Below are positions 10,596 through 21,868 of a DNA stretch of 64,000 bases, in pieces; position 1 is the first letter of the stretch, and the number at the start of each line of letters is the position of its first letter. A program made the translations under genes and the position numbers. Origin of the DNA: Trichostrongylus colubriformis (Eukaryota; Nematoda; Chromadorea; Rhabditida; Trichostrongylidae); contig OZ022261.1 in assembly GCA_963978905.1 (NCBI GenBank), positions 8,929,992-8,993,991 of the forward strand, read 5' to 3'. A model generated the notes under the pieces. It saw only the letters and a program-made list of their open reading frames with translations, did no database searches and was not told where the DNA came from.

Positions 10596-11633
10596 GGCAT
10601 TGCCAGGGGTAAGTAAGAAGTATTAACTGGAAGGACATACTCTCGGTGAACGAACATTCCAACATTCCAGTGCAGGAGTAATGTAATGATTTGTGATTTG
10701 AGAACGCGCCCCTTGAAGCCTTTAACGCGATCTCGCGGCGCTTCCACTCACGCTAGCTCGAACCGCTGGGAGATCTGCTGCGAGGGCGGGGCAAAAGATG
10801 CGGCTGGCTGACTTGCCCCTCTCTGTTCTAAGTTTACCATGAAGAGGGGGGAAGCGGAAGAATGGATGAACGGATGAGACGCCAATGGTGGGTTGCGTAA
10901 GACGCAAAAAAGGCGCACAGAGGGGATAATTGACCATTGAAAATTAGATGTAATGAATGGATAGAAATTGAAAATTGAATTTTTTTCAAAATGACCATTG
11001 ATGGTCATTGAAAAAATGAATTATAACCGAATGTTGGCACGTAAGAATTCTCTAGTAGCTTGTATACGTACGCATTTCATGATTGATTAGAGGTGTCCGC
11101 TGTGTGAAATCTTCGCCGTATTCGCTTAAGTTTTGAGTTCCAGTGTAAGCGACATGTCCTTTGCGAATGCCTTTTAAATGTTTTGACATTTGCTTGAAAC
11201 CATTGCGAGCAAGTATTTAATTGATTGGATCCACTTTCAGAAGGCATAAAAGGATTACCACTAGACGTGGTAGAGGTAAAGTTTAGTTAGCAGGGGTGAC
11301 GGTGCATCGTTACCGGTGCTGGTACCGTATTCCGCGCTAGAGTAATGATCGTTTTCTAGTCACATCGTCATCGGCGAGTGATCGTAGCTTCTCACGACTT
11401 ATTAGGGAGATTTCGTCCAATGTGAATACTCAACCACTCGCCGACCATATCTTGAGGTTAGGAGCTGGGCAAGACAATCGCCGCGCTGGTGGGTGTGGCC
11501 ACTACTTTTGGGTACGATTTGCCATTTATACTACTTGAATTTAAATCCCGAAAGGGCAGTGGAAATGATAGATGTAATATCGAGATCTGAAAAGAAATTA
11601 CAACACAATTTTTGACTCGGTGTGATGTCGAAG
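10596..11633. other. no supported feature
   Basis: Mixed-composition DNA with no recognisable gene or repeat. Short purine-rich tract near 10835-10865. Confidence 0.4.
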
Positions 11634-11973
11634 CGTGTGTACACTTATGCCCAATTTTCGTTCTGCGACGTCGCACTAGCGGCGCCGTCAGCACTACTTA
11701 CAGTTAGTCAGTTGGAATTCCGCTCAGGATGCAAGGGTTGTACCATGGAGGTCCTTCAACAAGTAGCTGTTTATCTCGTCACCATCTATGAAACAATAAC
11801 TTTTGTGCCCTGAGAAGACAAAATAGTGACATAAAAAGTAAAGGAACCGGTAGCATTACTCGATAGTGATCCCAGTTAAGAGATAATTATTTCGGGCGTA
11901 AAACTCTAATGGGAGAGTTGCAATGAACGCAATTAGCGCCGCTCGCCGCGCGAAAACTGTCGTAAGTGTACAC
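11634..11973. mobile_element. MITE family A, copy A1
   Basis: Left end GTGTGTACACTTATGCCC and right end TCGTAAGTGTACAC are inverted repeats. The interior shares GGCGCCGTCAGCAC-type and GGAATTCCGCTCAGGA blocks with copies at 27466 and 63759. The end sequence resembles families B and C, so A is probably also Mutator-like, but no convincing target duplication was found. Confidence 0.65.
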
Positions 11974-12205
11974 GTCCGATATCGAACAGCGGCTAGAAAT
12001 ATTATTTTTAACGCGCTTATATTGCACGCGTCGAGCGCGCCTACCGGACCACTCTCTTGGCTCACACCCTTTGCATTTTTTCGATGGCTGCTTCGATGTA
12101 ATGTGTCTTGGAGGATTTCAAGTCTCCCAAGGCCAGCTTTATCAAGCTTTTTACGGCCCGCACGTTCTCTGTAGTCCTTTCACTTTCCCACTTGCGTAGT
12201 CTTCT

Positions 12206-12454
12206 TTGTCACACATGTTTCAAAAGAGTTCTGAGAAGACAAATCAAGCAGCTCTGAACAAAGCAGGAAGCAGTACACCAGTGGACGCCACAGGAAATCT
12301 CCTTCCGGAAAATCGCACTCATGCCACCAAGCTATTCAAAGCTGCAGTGGCACAGCAGCTAACACTTGTAGTGGGAGAGCATGCCAGCAAAGCGCGAGCA
12401 GTGCGCTATATATCACGTTTGGAGCAAGCTATGCGATTTATGAAGGAACTCTGA
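12206..12454 (+). CDS. uncertain open reading frame
   Basis: An 82-codon frame (MSHMFQKSSEKTNQAALN... RYISRLEQAMRFMKEL) with high Ala, Lys and Glu content and fairly even codon use. There is no recognised domain, signal peptide or splice evidence. It could be an exon, a gene relic or chance. Confidence 0.2.
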   Translation: MSHMFQKSSEKTNQAALNKAGSSTPVDATGNLLPENRTHATKLFKAAVAQQLTLVVGEHASKARAVRYISRLEQAMRFMKEL

Positions 12455-13774
12455 TAGGAAAACTAGGGGTACCATCCAAGTGGTTAAATCTCGTTGCCGG
12501 CCTTATTAATTTCATAAATACGGCAAAAGCTAGTAAAAAAGCGTATCAAGCCTTGGAAAAAAGTTGCAACATGCCGAGAGAATCTGTGTATACGCGAGCT
12601 GGACGGCTCTTCTGAGATGCAATTATTCCGTGCTATATTAGTTGTCAAAGGAATGAGAAATATATATGTGTAGACAAGATGTGACGTTCGCAATATAGTT
12701 TTTCTGCGATCAATAAACAGCAATTCGAAAGAAAAAAGTTGTTATGCAGCTGCAGTATTATAAATGGTTTTTTGAAAACTAAAAAAACCATCTGGTTGGT
12801 TGACGTGTTTTTGAAATGGTATAGGTTGTAGCAAACAGCGTCGTTATGGAGCTCGATAGATCGAGAACCCTAAAAGGGTAAATACCACTGAAATGGGATA
12901 CTATGAAATTTTCACAAATACTATGACGGTAGTGCAGTGGCCGGAGGTGCTGCTCAATACCTTGTCAACCGCCCAAGCCAACCGAGCCATCCATCCATTA
13001 CAGGGCTATCTGCTCTCACTTAGCCCGTGGGCAAGACAAACGTCAACCTCAATATTAGCTGGCCTTTATAATACTACGACACGCTCAATACGCAGCTTCA
13101 AGCTTCTTACAGTTTTCATGAAAATAATAACCGGTCATGCCCAAACCCCAAAGGGTTTGTTCGTTAAGAGGGTCCAAAGGTGTATGTCGTAAGGACAGGA
13201 AAATCGCGTGGCCGTGTGCTGGTGCTATGATCACGCACAAGTTGTCCGATTCCGATTGGGGCAGCGCGTTTGGGCCACAGCTACATTGCTCCTACAGAAC
13301 GATATTTTTCGTTGTGATTAGTTACTTTTAATTTGAGGATCGCTTTTTCTAAGTGCGAACAAAACGGAAATAAGGAATGAGTTGAAAATAAACGAATAAA
13401 CAAGACTGAAATCCAAAAAAACTTTCACTTACAAATCTGCACACTACAATTCAAAGTATATAAAAAGTGCTAATGTACTAGGGCGGGAGATCCACTCATT
13501 GTCGCGTTGCCGCCCCGCACTCGAAACCGTTCTACAATCATCAATTTGTACACTCAAGTGTATATTTTCAACGGAGCCTTACTTTAAAAAGGCAAGAGCT
13601 TTCCTCCTAAACTAAGGCTTAGGCTAAAGGCGTAGGTAAGAATAATGCTGGACGCCGAGCTTAGTCTAATAGCCCTTCCGCGCAATCACATAAGCACATA
13701 AAAATGTTAGAATATAAAAAACATTTCAAAAGGTTATGGTACGGATAAACTGCTAATTGTGCATTGAAGTAGAA
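12455..13774. other. no supported feature
   Basis: No gene or repeat could be supported. Frames at 12893-13192 and 13137-13331 have no homology or splice context. Confidence 0.4.
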
Positions 13775-14005
13775 GGTGGCCCCAATCAGAAACGGGCGAC
13801 TCGTGCGCGAACGTCGCGGACGCGGCGCCGCATCGCGGTTTTTCTTTCCTAACGACATACACGCGGGTCCCAGTGGGTTACTGCTTCGCGCGCGCCAAAT
13901 TAGTCGCTGGCGTTGTGAATTACGTACGGCGCTGAACAAGTGAGCGGTATGACGTGTCAGTCGTACCGCCCACTTTGACGACACCAGGCTCTTTGACTTG
14001 TATCG
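13775..14005. promoter_or_regulatory. CpG-rich segment, possible promoter
   Basis: Unlike its AT-rich surroundings, this stretch is dense in CG dinucleotides (CGTCGCGGACGCGGCGCCGC) and has a CCAAT box (CCCCAATCAG) at its left end. It may be a promoter or a GC-rich repeat. A 118-codon minus-strand frame across it has GC-driven composition and is not taken as a gene. Confidence 0.25.
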
Positions 14006-14719
14006 TGAGGTGAGCAACGTATATTTTTCGCCGTCGACAGAAAAGTTCGGCTTTCTGATACACAGCCGACTTTGATTAGGGCTGGGCAGCAGGGAACCAC
14101 TCTAAAGGGCTTGTTGTTGTTGTTTGTTGCTTACAATTAGCCTGCATTCTTGCTCGCAAGGCACTGATATAACGTGCAGTTGGAGCCCTTCACGTGGTTG
14201 CTAATTGAGATGCTAAAATTGCCTAAAAACAGCTGTTCTGACTTGTAAGCCGTTCTGAAGTCTGATCCGGCAGCAGGATGGTACGGTTGAAGGGAGAAAA
14301 CGCAAATTTTCCGAGCCCGTTGCTGCTATGCGTAGTGCGCCAGCGAGAAACAACGAAAACGCAAAACTCTAGTTGGCCAGCGTTGGCTTTAGGGGTGGAC
14401 GTGTTTTCGCACGTGCGCTAACATTGCTGATTATTACCGTATCGATCAGTCAAACGCGGACCTGCGACGCGTGACGGTCTACGCAGAGCGTGAGGAGCTT
14501 GTTTGATGGCGTGTCATGCCCAAGCAGCCTCCTTTACCCCGTGCAAGTGGATTACCGCAGAATGCGCCAAACATCAACATGTAGCTTCTGCTATCCTCCC
14601 CGACTAAATCCGCCTTGTTACACCAAAAAACATTACATCTGAATGTAGACTGACACAAAATTTGCAGAGAAAGTTTGAGATATCTCACATCCAACTTGAT
14701 TAAAGCAGCAAATCCTTAC

Positions 14720-14878
14720 AGCAATCAATGTTTTCCGCAGTACATAATTTTTCTTTATGATGTTGTTATCGGATTTCTTTGCAGAGTAGAAAGAGCTACC
14801 TATCGTGTTCTGCAAATGTTTCAAAGAATGTTCGAGAAACTTTTGCGCAATTAGCTTTTGTTCCACGTAATTGAACAT
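14720..14878 (-). CDS. putative first exon, unknown protein
   Basis: Starts at ATG 14878 and stays open for 53 codons to a donor GCT|GTAAGG, phase 0. Lysine-rich; excerpt MFNYVEQKLIAQKFLEHSLK. A following minus-strand segment (about 14640-14693) opens after CATTCAG and reads CNVFWCNKADLVGEDSRSY, but its phase does not match directly. The opposite strand carries a competing exon candidate just upstream (14892-14985). Family not recognised. Confidence 0.3.
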
Positions 14879-15191
14879 AGTGGTTTTTCAGACGAAATGG
14901 CATTTTCCATGTTTCTCAAGTATTTTCTTCCCATGACAATGGTCAAAATGAGCGGTACCAAAGTTAGCGTCCATTCATTGCATTTGTAAGCATTTGATGC
15001 GATGAATTAATCAAAATTTGGGATTCCAGTGAGCAATAAACCAAACGATAATGGGCGTTATACAATGATACATTTGATCGAACGTCATAGCAGCATTTTA
15101 TGCAATTGATACAGTTTAGTGTGCAAGTGTACATAAAAGCCTTGTAGAATGAAGAAAATTGCGATAGTGTAATCAGAAAGTGGTATCACAA

Positions 15192-15205
15192 GGGGGGGGG
15201 GGGGG
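15192..15205. repeat. poly-G tract (14 G)
   Basis: Run of 14 G. A second 14-G run is at 15840-15853 inside repeat I1, and a 16-C run is at 36375-36390. Confidence 0.95.
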
Positions 15206-15483
15206 CGAATTGGTATGGAACCTAAGATAACGGGAAGAAATCGAATTTTTGAAATCCATGCGCGACAAACAAGGTCATTTAGTTTAGCCGCTAGTTTTAA
15301 CGCACGAAGCTAGGGAATGATCGCTGAACCGCAGGGAATATGGCTTTTTAGATTTTATTGTGTAAGCAAATGGAAGCCGTCAGCTCGCCCCCACCGTACC
15401 AAGCAGGAATTGAGTTGCCATTGTCTACGACTCCAAGAAGTATATTCGCGTCGCATTTGAGCAGCTGTGTAACTCCCTAAATC

Positions 15484-15910
15484 GGTTTTGCGACCTCGAC
15501 TTTCCACCAGGCTTGAAACTTGTACCAGGGTATTCCGGGAGTCAAGGACTCGACAGAGAGTAGTATTTCGCGGGTGGGAGGGGAGGGGGGTTGTAATCGC
15601 TCAGGTCGGCAATAATCCTAGTTCATACGAGAAGCCGAACATGTCGTCAGCTGACCCAGCTATCCGATTAAATATAGCAAAAAATTGAATAAGGCAGATT
15701 TAAGATTACTTGGAAGATTCATTTGTACACAGCAAACAACATAAAATTACATACTAACAGAGTGCTTTGAAACTGTATAATCAGGCTGTAGTTACTGATA
15801 TTGTAGAAGTTGAGGGAGGTTGTATCTGGCTTTGAAGAAGGGGGGGGGGGGGGAGGGTTGTACCGGAGCGGCCATTTTCCTCGACGTTTGGGGGTGCCTT
15901 GCTCTCCACC
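15484..15910. repeat. dispersed repeat family I, copy I1
   Basis: Colinear with 19774-20105: shared blocks include CCGGGAGTC, a GTAATCGC/GTAATTGC-CAGGTC block, and CCATTTTCCTCGACG near the right end. It carries a 14-G tract. No terminal repeats or coding capacity were found. Confidence 0.6.
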
Positions 15911-16858
15911 CCTTGGATTTGTCGACGCACTGGTCATGACACCCACTCTCAGTCAGCCACATAGTGACCCTAGGACTGCAAGCCAATAGGTTTCCATAGA
16001 AATTGATTGCAGGGAGGAAGATGAAAATGCTCGCGCAAAATTGAAAAAGTATTTTTATTGTGCTGGTAAGAAGTCATGACAACGTAAATTTTCTTAACCT
16101 ATTAATATATGTTATATGGATATGCTCTAAAACTGCGGCTACACAAAGATAGGTCAACGAGTATGTATCGAAAAGAGATCAGAAATAACCTTCTGTCATT
16201 GAGATCAAACCACGGCATTTATACTGCTACAAATTCCTTTCTGCTCCTTTCGAAAAAATGAATTCAAAAGTAGTGTAGTTCTTATCTCCAGGAAATTGAG
16301 GCTTTCAATGATTCGCATATCTCGGAAAATGTAGTTTTTCGGAGAATAAGGAAGGGAAGACACGATTCTTCACAGATTTATAACACTTGATTCAGAATTT
16401 GAGTAAATGATGAAAAGTGCTAAAGAACTTTTCAAAGAAGTTGTTTGAAAGGGGTACAATCCGAGAATCTGAAAAGATCTTACTCACTTCGACGGGAAAT
16501 TCAATTACGAAGCTTCCATAGACTTATATCACGACCGACACTTGGAACAGCAAAATTCATGGATCAGCTTAGTTAAGTGCTTGGAAGTAGCCAGCAGATG
16601 CATCTGCACGGTGTATATGGGCTCTACGGGGTCTCACTGATCAATTTTTCTATCTAGAACTACAGTTTTTTATTGCAATAATTCCAGCCAACGTTTGGTC
16701 TCCTTCCTAACGTCTTTTGGTTAAAAACGAAAGCTGGAGGTCCGTAATTCGAAGTTAAAAACGGGATCTGGGAGTCCAAGTAATGCGAAGAGGAAGATTC
16801 GTGATGAAAGGGCACTGAGTTCTCTCTCACGTGGCCTACGAGCGCAGCAAGCTCCCGG
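15911..16858. other. no supported feature
   Basis: AT-rich. A TCTTTTCAG acceptor on the minus strand near 16476 is followed by about 25 open codons; this is too weak to call. Confidence 0.35.
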
Positions 16859-17098
16859 GGGTGAGCACCCTTATGTCAGGATTTCGCACCGCGGCATGTC
16901 GCAAGTGAAACAAAGCGGGCGAGCTAAAGGCGCAATGTTGTTGGGTCTCGAAGCGATTACACGTCAACTGCGTGTCGCGCCCCTGGCATCAGCGTGTGAT
17001 CGTTTTAAGACCTAACTCCCGCGACGCGCATAGCTCGCACACATTACGTCGCACGCCGCTCGTTGCAGTGCGAAATCCTGGTGTAATGGTACACACCC
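16859..17098. mobile_element. MITE family C, copy C3
   Basis: 240 bp with ends GGGTGAGCACCCTTATG and GGTACACACCC and the family core (GGCGCAATGTTGTTGGG). No matching target duplication was found, so it is old or rearranged. Immediately to the right, 17099-17142 reads KFELKHKFEYWHND in one frame and ends at GAT|GTGAGT, a possible exon cut by the insertion. Confidence 0.75.
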
Positions 17099-17347
17099 TA
17101 AAATTTGAGCTGAAGCACAAGTTCGAGTACTGGCACAACGATGTGAGTAAAATGCATGCTCATTTACTGCACGCGTTAACTCGAAACAGGGTTAAATTAG
17201 GACGAAGAAGGAAGGGGAATATTCGTACTTGTACTTGCAAGGTATGTACGTTGCATTACTCAGTGTGCGGTGAAGAGTCGAAAAAATTTCAGTTTACATG
17301 GTGTATAACCCTCCTTTCTAGCAGGAAACACAACATTACACCGAGAG

Positions 17348-17572
17348 CTAGGCATCAATGCGATGGAGATATCTCTTAAGTTCTCTTGGTTTATCGAAAA
17401 ATATTTGAACTTCAGTTGTTGTATTGGCTATCCTAAGGGTTTCCGTATATAGGACTGAGGCTTTGTTCTTGACCGAAATGTTAGTTTTACTATGTGGAAA
17501 CTTATTGACCTTGAAGTTAAAATCATCCGTCTTGTTGTAAAGTGTGGTAATTACTTTTCCATCCCTAACACG
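17348..17572 (-). pseudogene. Penelope-like reverse transcriptase, downstream part
   Basis: Minus-strand frame with DGKVITTLYNKTDDFNFKV and FPHSKTNISVKN. These match the region of Penelope-type reverse transcriptases after the catalytic motifs (the LYRKPTDTN-like and HP/FPH...S blocks), ending about RELKRYLHRIDA. It is separated from the upstream part (18911-19163) by the foldback element. No GIY-YIG endonuclease domain was found, so the copy is truncated. Confidence 0.6.
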
Positions 17573-18910
17573 GAAGGCCCATGAGGTCATGGTGAGCTTT
17601 TTCAAAACGTGTTTTTGCATTTTATAGGGTCACATACACGAAGCAAAAAATCGGTCTCAAATTTGACTAAATGGTTTTGGGGGGCCCAGAAAATAGTTGA
17701 TGGTTCGATCCCCACTGAGGACAAATTTTTGCATTTTTCTAATTTTCATCCTTTTGTGCTCATGTAAGACCATACATGCAAGATATGTGTGGAATCACTT
17801 TTTATTCTGCCAGGGAAGCGCTATCTCCAGTATTTTTGCGTACTGAGGGAATGATTGGTTTGGACCTGCCAACGCTCATAACAGGAGAACTAGGCGTTTT
17901 CCCGCAAAGTGCGTGTGATATTCATGCTCAGGGGATCGAACTACCCTAGGTAACGAGTTTTCAGCCTAATCGTGATTTGGACCTAAACTCGAAAAATTGG
18001 GCGACCACTAGTACTACTACTGCCATAGTAAAGAGCACTCAACGGAAGGAGGTCGGTAACCGATATAAAGAAATATTTGCTATCTTTTGCCATCGCATGG
18101 TGTTGCTAGGTGCAGTTCACTCGGATTTCGTTAATTCTACACATGCTCCATTAAATTTAAGCAATGCTGCTACTTGTTCGTTAGTACAAGTAGAGCAGTG
18201 ACTATGTGCTCATGTCCATGTCACTGTCTCGAGTTTGGGTCAAAATCTCAATTTGGACAATATTTTGTATCCAGGGCTAATTGGGTCCCCTGAGCACGAA
18301 TATCACACTAGTTTCGCAGGAAAACGCCTGGCACACGTGCTACGGGCGCCGAAGAGTCCAAACACTTCAACCACTAAAAGCTTGCAAATGAGGTCACTTT
18401 AGCACACCAGTAACGAAAATTGCAGTCATTTTGCATGTGCGCAAATAGTTTAGTGCTGGACAAAAAAATCAAGAAAATGCAAAAGCGAAAAGGGCGGCGG
18501 GACTCGAACCACAAACAGCCCCTCCACCGTGCCAATGCCAGTCCGTCCCCTTATCCATTCGGCCATCCAACCACTGCGAAAGTTAGGACCTGAGCATCCT
18601 CTATGAGTTTGCTACGCCTAATTTACTGGTTACCAAAGGTGACTCCACATTTTGGATCCAGTTCGCATTGGTTTTAGCGTAGGTCCGAAGGGAGTCTTCT
18701 GATATGCATATTCTGAAGGTCACAGCTGGAAAGCACTGCAACAAACTGGTCAAAATTGCTTCTTTCCAAGTAACTTTTGTCACTCATTTTTTGACCACCC
18801 CCCCAAAACCATTTAGCCGAATTTGAGACCGGTTTTTTGCTTCATGTATGTGACTCTATAAAATGCAAAAAACCGTTTTGAAAAAGCTCACCATGACCTT
18901 ATGGGCCTTC
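17573..18910. mobile_element. 1.34-kb foldback element with long inverted arms
   Basis: Both ends read GAAGGCCCAT-AGGTCATGG inward, and similarity between the inverted arms continues with gaps for several hundred bases (for example 17600-17690 against 18800-18900, and 17895-17950 against 18290-18340). A loop of roughly 200 bp sits around 17995-18215. It interrupts a Penelope-like reverse transcriptase. No transposase was found; frames inside are not conserved between arms. Confidence 0.75.
18493..18590 (-). repeat. tRNA-like sequence (Leu/Ser type) in foldback arm
   Basis: The minus strand reads TGGCCGAATGGATAAG (A box) and, after a long variable region, GTGGTTCGAGTCC (B box), the pol III promoter pair of a class II tRNA. 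The acceptor stem does not pair, so this is a tRNA-derived unit rather than a working tRNA. The left arm keeps only the B-box half (near 17702-17722). Confidence 0.55.
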
Positions 18911-19163
18911 CTTGTAAGTGTAATTGTTAAGTCCAGGTAGTTAGAATGGTGCTCATCAACTTTTTTTTCAGTTCGAGTTTATTCTTATATACTTCTCCTG
19001 ATTTTTTATCATTATCATCTTCCGTCTGATTATGTATTATCAAAAAATCACCCATGTATCGAAAAGGTATAAACAGCTGATCCCTATTAAAATTTCTACT
19101 TTCAGCATACTGGTATTCTGATATAGAGAGCGTGAGGTCTGCTAAAAGGGGACTGCCTATCAC
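18911..19163 (-). pseudogene. Penelope-like reverse transcriptase, upstream part
   Basis: Minus-strand frame with IGSPLLADLTLSISE and FRYMGDFLIIH, corresponding to the GSP..LAD and YxDD-type motifs of Penelope reverse transcriptases (here MGD, so the first catalytic Asp of the pair is replaced by Gly). After a one-base frameshift it continues YLDLTITLTR up to the foldback, and resumes as DGKVITTLY at 17572. Inactive fragment. Confidence 0.65.
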
Positions 19164-19299
19164 CTTGACTGTTGGGTGGACTTATGTATGAGGAGATGTG
19201 GTAAAGGCAGCATTATGGAAAATTCGGACGAAAAGTAAAAGAAGTAGTGAAGACGAAAGTCGAGATGTCTAGTAACAGTACAGTGGAAAAAAAAAGGAT

Positions 19300-19650
19300 G
19301 AAAATGGCCTAAAACCCGAGAGAAATATTACCTCCTCCCCACTGCTCATTCTCGGCGCGGACGACTTCTGTCTGGGGCGGATAGTCCGGACCAGTTTTCC
19401 ATTGGCATGTTGCCAAGTAAACACAAGGGAATGCTCGGAAATACGAAAGCATCTATTTTTTGGTGTGAGCAAGCTGAAATTGAAATTGTGAACGCGCGCA
19501 GCAATATGTACCTTCGATCCTGCCGCATGTCCCTGGCCGCTCTCATCGTAGCCAATCAGGAATCACGTCGCCTGGAGGCGGGGCGTGTCATCCGAGGAGT
19601 CAGCTATTATCCGTTACGCAGCTTCTACAGCTCGAAAGCGTGCTTTTTCA
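19300..19650. promoter_or_regulatory. possible promoter-like region
   Basis: Contains a CCAAT box (AGCCAATCAGG near 19551) and a GC box (GGCGGGGCG near 19578) in a locally GC-richer stretch. No associated gene could be confirmed, and the open frames on both strands here are mutually exclusive. Confidence 0.2.
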
Positions 19651-19773
19651 CCGGGATATTGCCACTCTCTATAAGACCTATAGTTTCCATGTAAATGACT
19701 TGTCTTAGGAATTTCTCAATAACCACATTACCCCTAATGCTGTCTTTGAGGAAGCTAGTGACCTCGTCCAAGC

Positions 19774-20105
19774 AGCAAAATGTTTATGGGCGTGGCTTCC
19801 AGGCCACGCAGGGTACACCGGGAGTCGGGGATTCCTCGACCGGGAGAGGGTCGTATTTGAAGGGCGGAATGGGTGGTCGTAATTGCAGAGGTCAGCCGAT
19901 TATGGAAGAAAATATGATTGAACTCGAGTGATTGACACAAAAATTGCAGTAATAAAATACTTAGTAATACTATGCAATAGGCAATAGTTAATGATACTGT
20001 AGGGGTTACGTAGATGTCGAAAGGGAAGTAGTATTTGGGTCTTCATTGAGGGAGGGTGTGGTACTGGACCGGCTATTTTCCTCGACGCTTGGGCGTGCAT
20101 TGCAG
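19774..20105. repeat. dispersed repeat family I, copy I2
   Basis: Second copy of the repeat at 15484-15910 (blocks CCGGGAGTCGGGGAT, AATTGCAGAGGTCAGC and TTTTCCTCGACGCTTGGG). It lacks the long G tract. Confidence 0.6.
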
Positions 20106-20399
20106 CCAGAACTATGCTCAAGCGAGCTGTTTGAAAGTGTGCGGGCACACTTTAAAACAGCTTAACGCATACATCGTAAGTGAATGACATCATATTTCAA
20201 GTACTGTAAAGGATACACTGTAGCTCTTGAAGGAGCATCTCGAGGATATCTCGCCCTGGGTCCAGTATCCATCCAATAATTTTGTGTAAAGTGAACTTTA
20301 TCGATGCTAGGCGAGTCCGTACCTCTTCCCTCGTACATGTGACGAGAGAGGCGCGGAGCACAAATCGTAAGCGGCATATTCCCAGATAGTGCATAAATG

Positions 20400-20566
20400 A
20401 GGCCATACTTTGCTCCAGCAGAGAGTGGCTGCGCTCACAGATAACAAGGCAGAGTGACACGGGGTAGATGCAGAGACGACGCAGGCAACGAGACAGGGTG
20501 GCATAGGAGGACACGCAGAGACACGCAGCTACGTACCAGGCACCGCTAAGTATGTACGCGGCCTAA
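20400..20566 (-). mobile_element. MITE family J, copy J1
   Basis: About 167 bp with inverted ends (GAGGCCATACTTTGC on the left, AGTATGTACGCGGCC on the right). The interior is colinear, in reverse, with 58762-58935 (minus strand GCCACCCTGTCTCGTTGCCT). Non-coding. Confidence 0.6.
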
Positions 20567-20797
20567 AATGCCAAACTTCGGCATAGGAGTACCTCACAGC
20601 AGTGATGCGCTTTTCCATCTTGCTCAGTGAGAACTATGAAATCGTTCTCTCTGTGAAGAGAGTAGTGAGAATCCAACAGTGAGAGTCCAGCAAACTTAAC
20701 TTGATTTACTGCGCCACTTGAAGTGGGCCACCGTGCCCGACATTTGTTTAACTGCAACCGATAAGAACGACAAAAGTGTGGTTAACGCAAGTTTTGT

Positions 20798-20998
20798 TTG
20801 GCTGCTTTGAATCGATACGAGTGTCCTGATCTACATCCGAGTCCTCTCTACGAAACAACGTCATTTGAGTACCAGTGTAAAGCCGCCGTTTTATTGAGCC
20901 TAGAGGTGAAGCTCAAATACAAAGGATTACCTCCCTCGACATTGACTTTCCTTGCTGAGCAAAAAGATTTTATACAATTTAAGAATCAGGAAACGTAG
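20798..20998 (+). CDS. uncertain open reading frame, possible terminal exon
   Basis: 66 codons ending at TAG 20996-20998; excerpts LNRYECPDLHPSPLYETTSF and LAEQKDFIQFKNQ. Composition is protein-like with two Cys, but there is no strong acceptor and no recognised family. Another plus-strand gene appears to begin 300 bp further on. Confidence 0.25.
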   Translation: MAALNRYECPDLHPSPLYETTSFEYQCKAAVLLSLEVKLKYKGLPPSTLTFLAEQKDFIQFKNQET

Positions 20999-21298
20999 TT
21001 GCTATTGATGTATCACTTCAGAAAAGCACTATTCGGCCATATAAGCACCATTAGCACTGTGAAACCAAGCACGCTTGTGGTACTTAAGTGTATTTTATGA
21101 CAAATCAGGAACTGAATATTCAATGGCACAATATTGCATTCAAAGGACAACATCATCTTGATTGAAGTCTATTTCACAGAGCATTTCAAATAATACCGAC
21201 CATGGATCATTTGCATAATCAAAGCCGAGCCTGCATAAGATTAATAAAATAAGGAAGATGTCAATTCGGATTCACATAAGCCAGTGTACTTGCAGAAA

Positions 21299-21687
21299 AT
21301 GAGAAGATTTGCAATGACACTACATTTCAACAGCGATGGGGACGCTGAGCGCTGGCAGGAATGGGCACCATTCTCCTTCTTGGACGCCTCTCCCGCTCCA
21401 CCCTTTTTACAGGCCACCAATGGCTTCTCTTACGCCAACCCGTCCACACGCTTAACGAGCCTGTTGTCTTCAAATTCCAGGGCGCTACCTCAGGAAGGTG
21501 AAGACAGTTCACAAAATTATGTAGCTACAACTTAGTAAATCGTGACTTTTGTTTAATCTCGCCAATTGTTGACACAGGCACTGCAGCAAGCAAATCACAA
21601 GTACCTTTCATTCGAGTGGAGTTTTTACAGTTTAAACGAGCAGATACGTGCATTCAATTCTTTATTTCAGATTCTACACAAAATTAG
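21299..21687 (+). CDS. putative two-exon small protein
   Basis: Exon 1 (21299-21497) starts at ATG three bases after TACTTGCAG, the spacing typical of nematode trans-spliced starts. It stays open for 66 codons (MRRFAMTLHFNSDGDAERWQ; ATNGFSYANPSTRLTSLLSS) and ends at GAAG|GTGAAG in phase 1. A strong acceptor (TTTATTTCAG) at 21670 followed by two bases completes the codon, and the frame ends at TAG 21685-21687, giving about 71 residues. Family not recognised. Exon 2 is short and could be coincidental. Confidence 0.3.
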
Positions 21688-21868
21688 CTAGCAAGATTGA
21701 GGAGTGACAAAAATCTGTAGAGAAATCACTTACACAGCCATTGTTCGCTCAAATTTGCCTACTTTTCCTGAAACCACTTCAAGTTGCTTTCAAGAGACAA
21801 ATATACCCCACCAAAATAACCTCTTTCCGGGGAGGGCTCTCAGGAACAAAGAAATATCACACGAATCT

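Noticed and set aside
13661..14017. 118-codon minus frame
   Set aside because: Coincides with the CpG-rich block; Arg/Ala/Ser composition is explained by GC content and there are no splice sites.
14892..14985. Plus-strand exon candidate (GTTTTTCAG to TTT|GTAAGC)
   Set aside because: Good signals, but it sits just upstream of a competing minus-strand start at 14878 and has a Met/Lys/Phe-rich unrecognised sequence; evidence was insufficient to choose it.
18493..18590. Functional tRNA-Leu/Ser gene
   Set aside because: A and B boxes are present but the acceptor stem does not pair, and the unit belongs to a foldback arm.
19407..19694. 95-codon plus frame and 69-codon minus frame
   Set aside because: Mutually exclusive and unsupported; the region looks more like a promoter.
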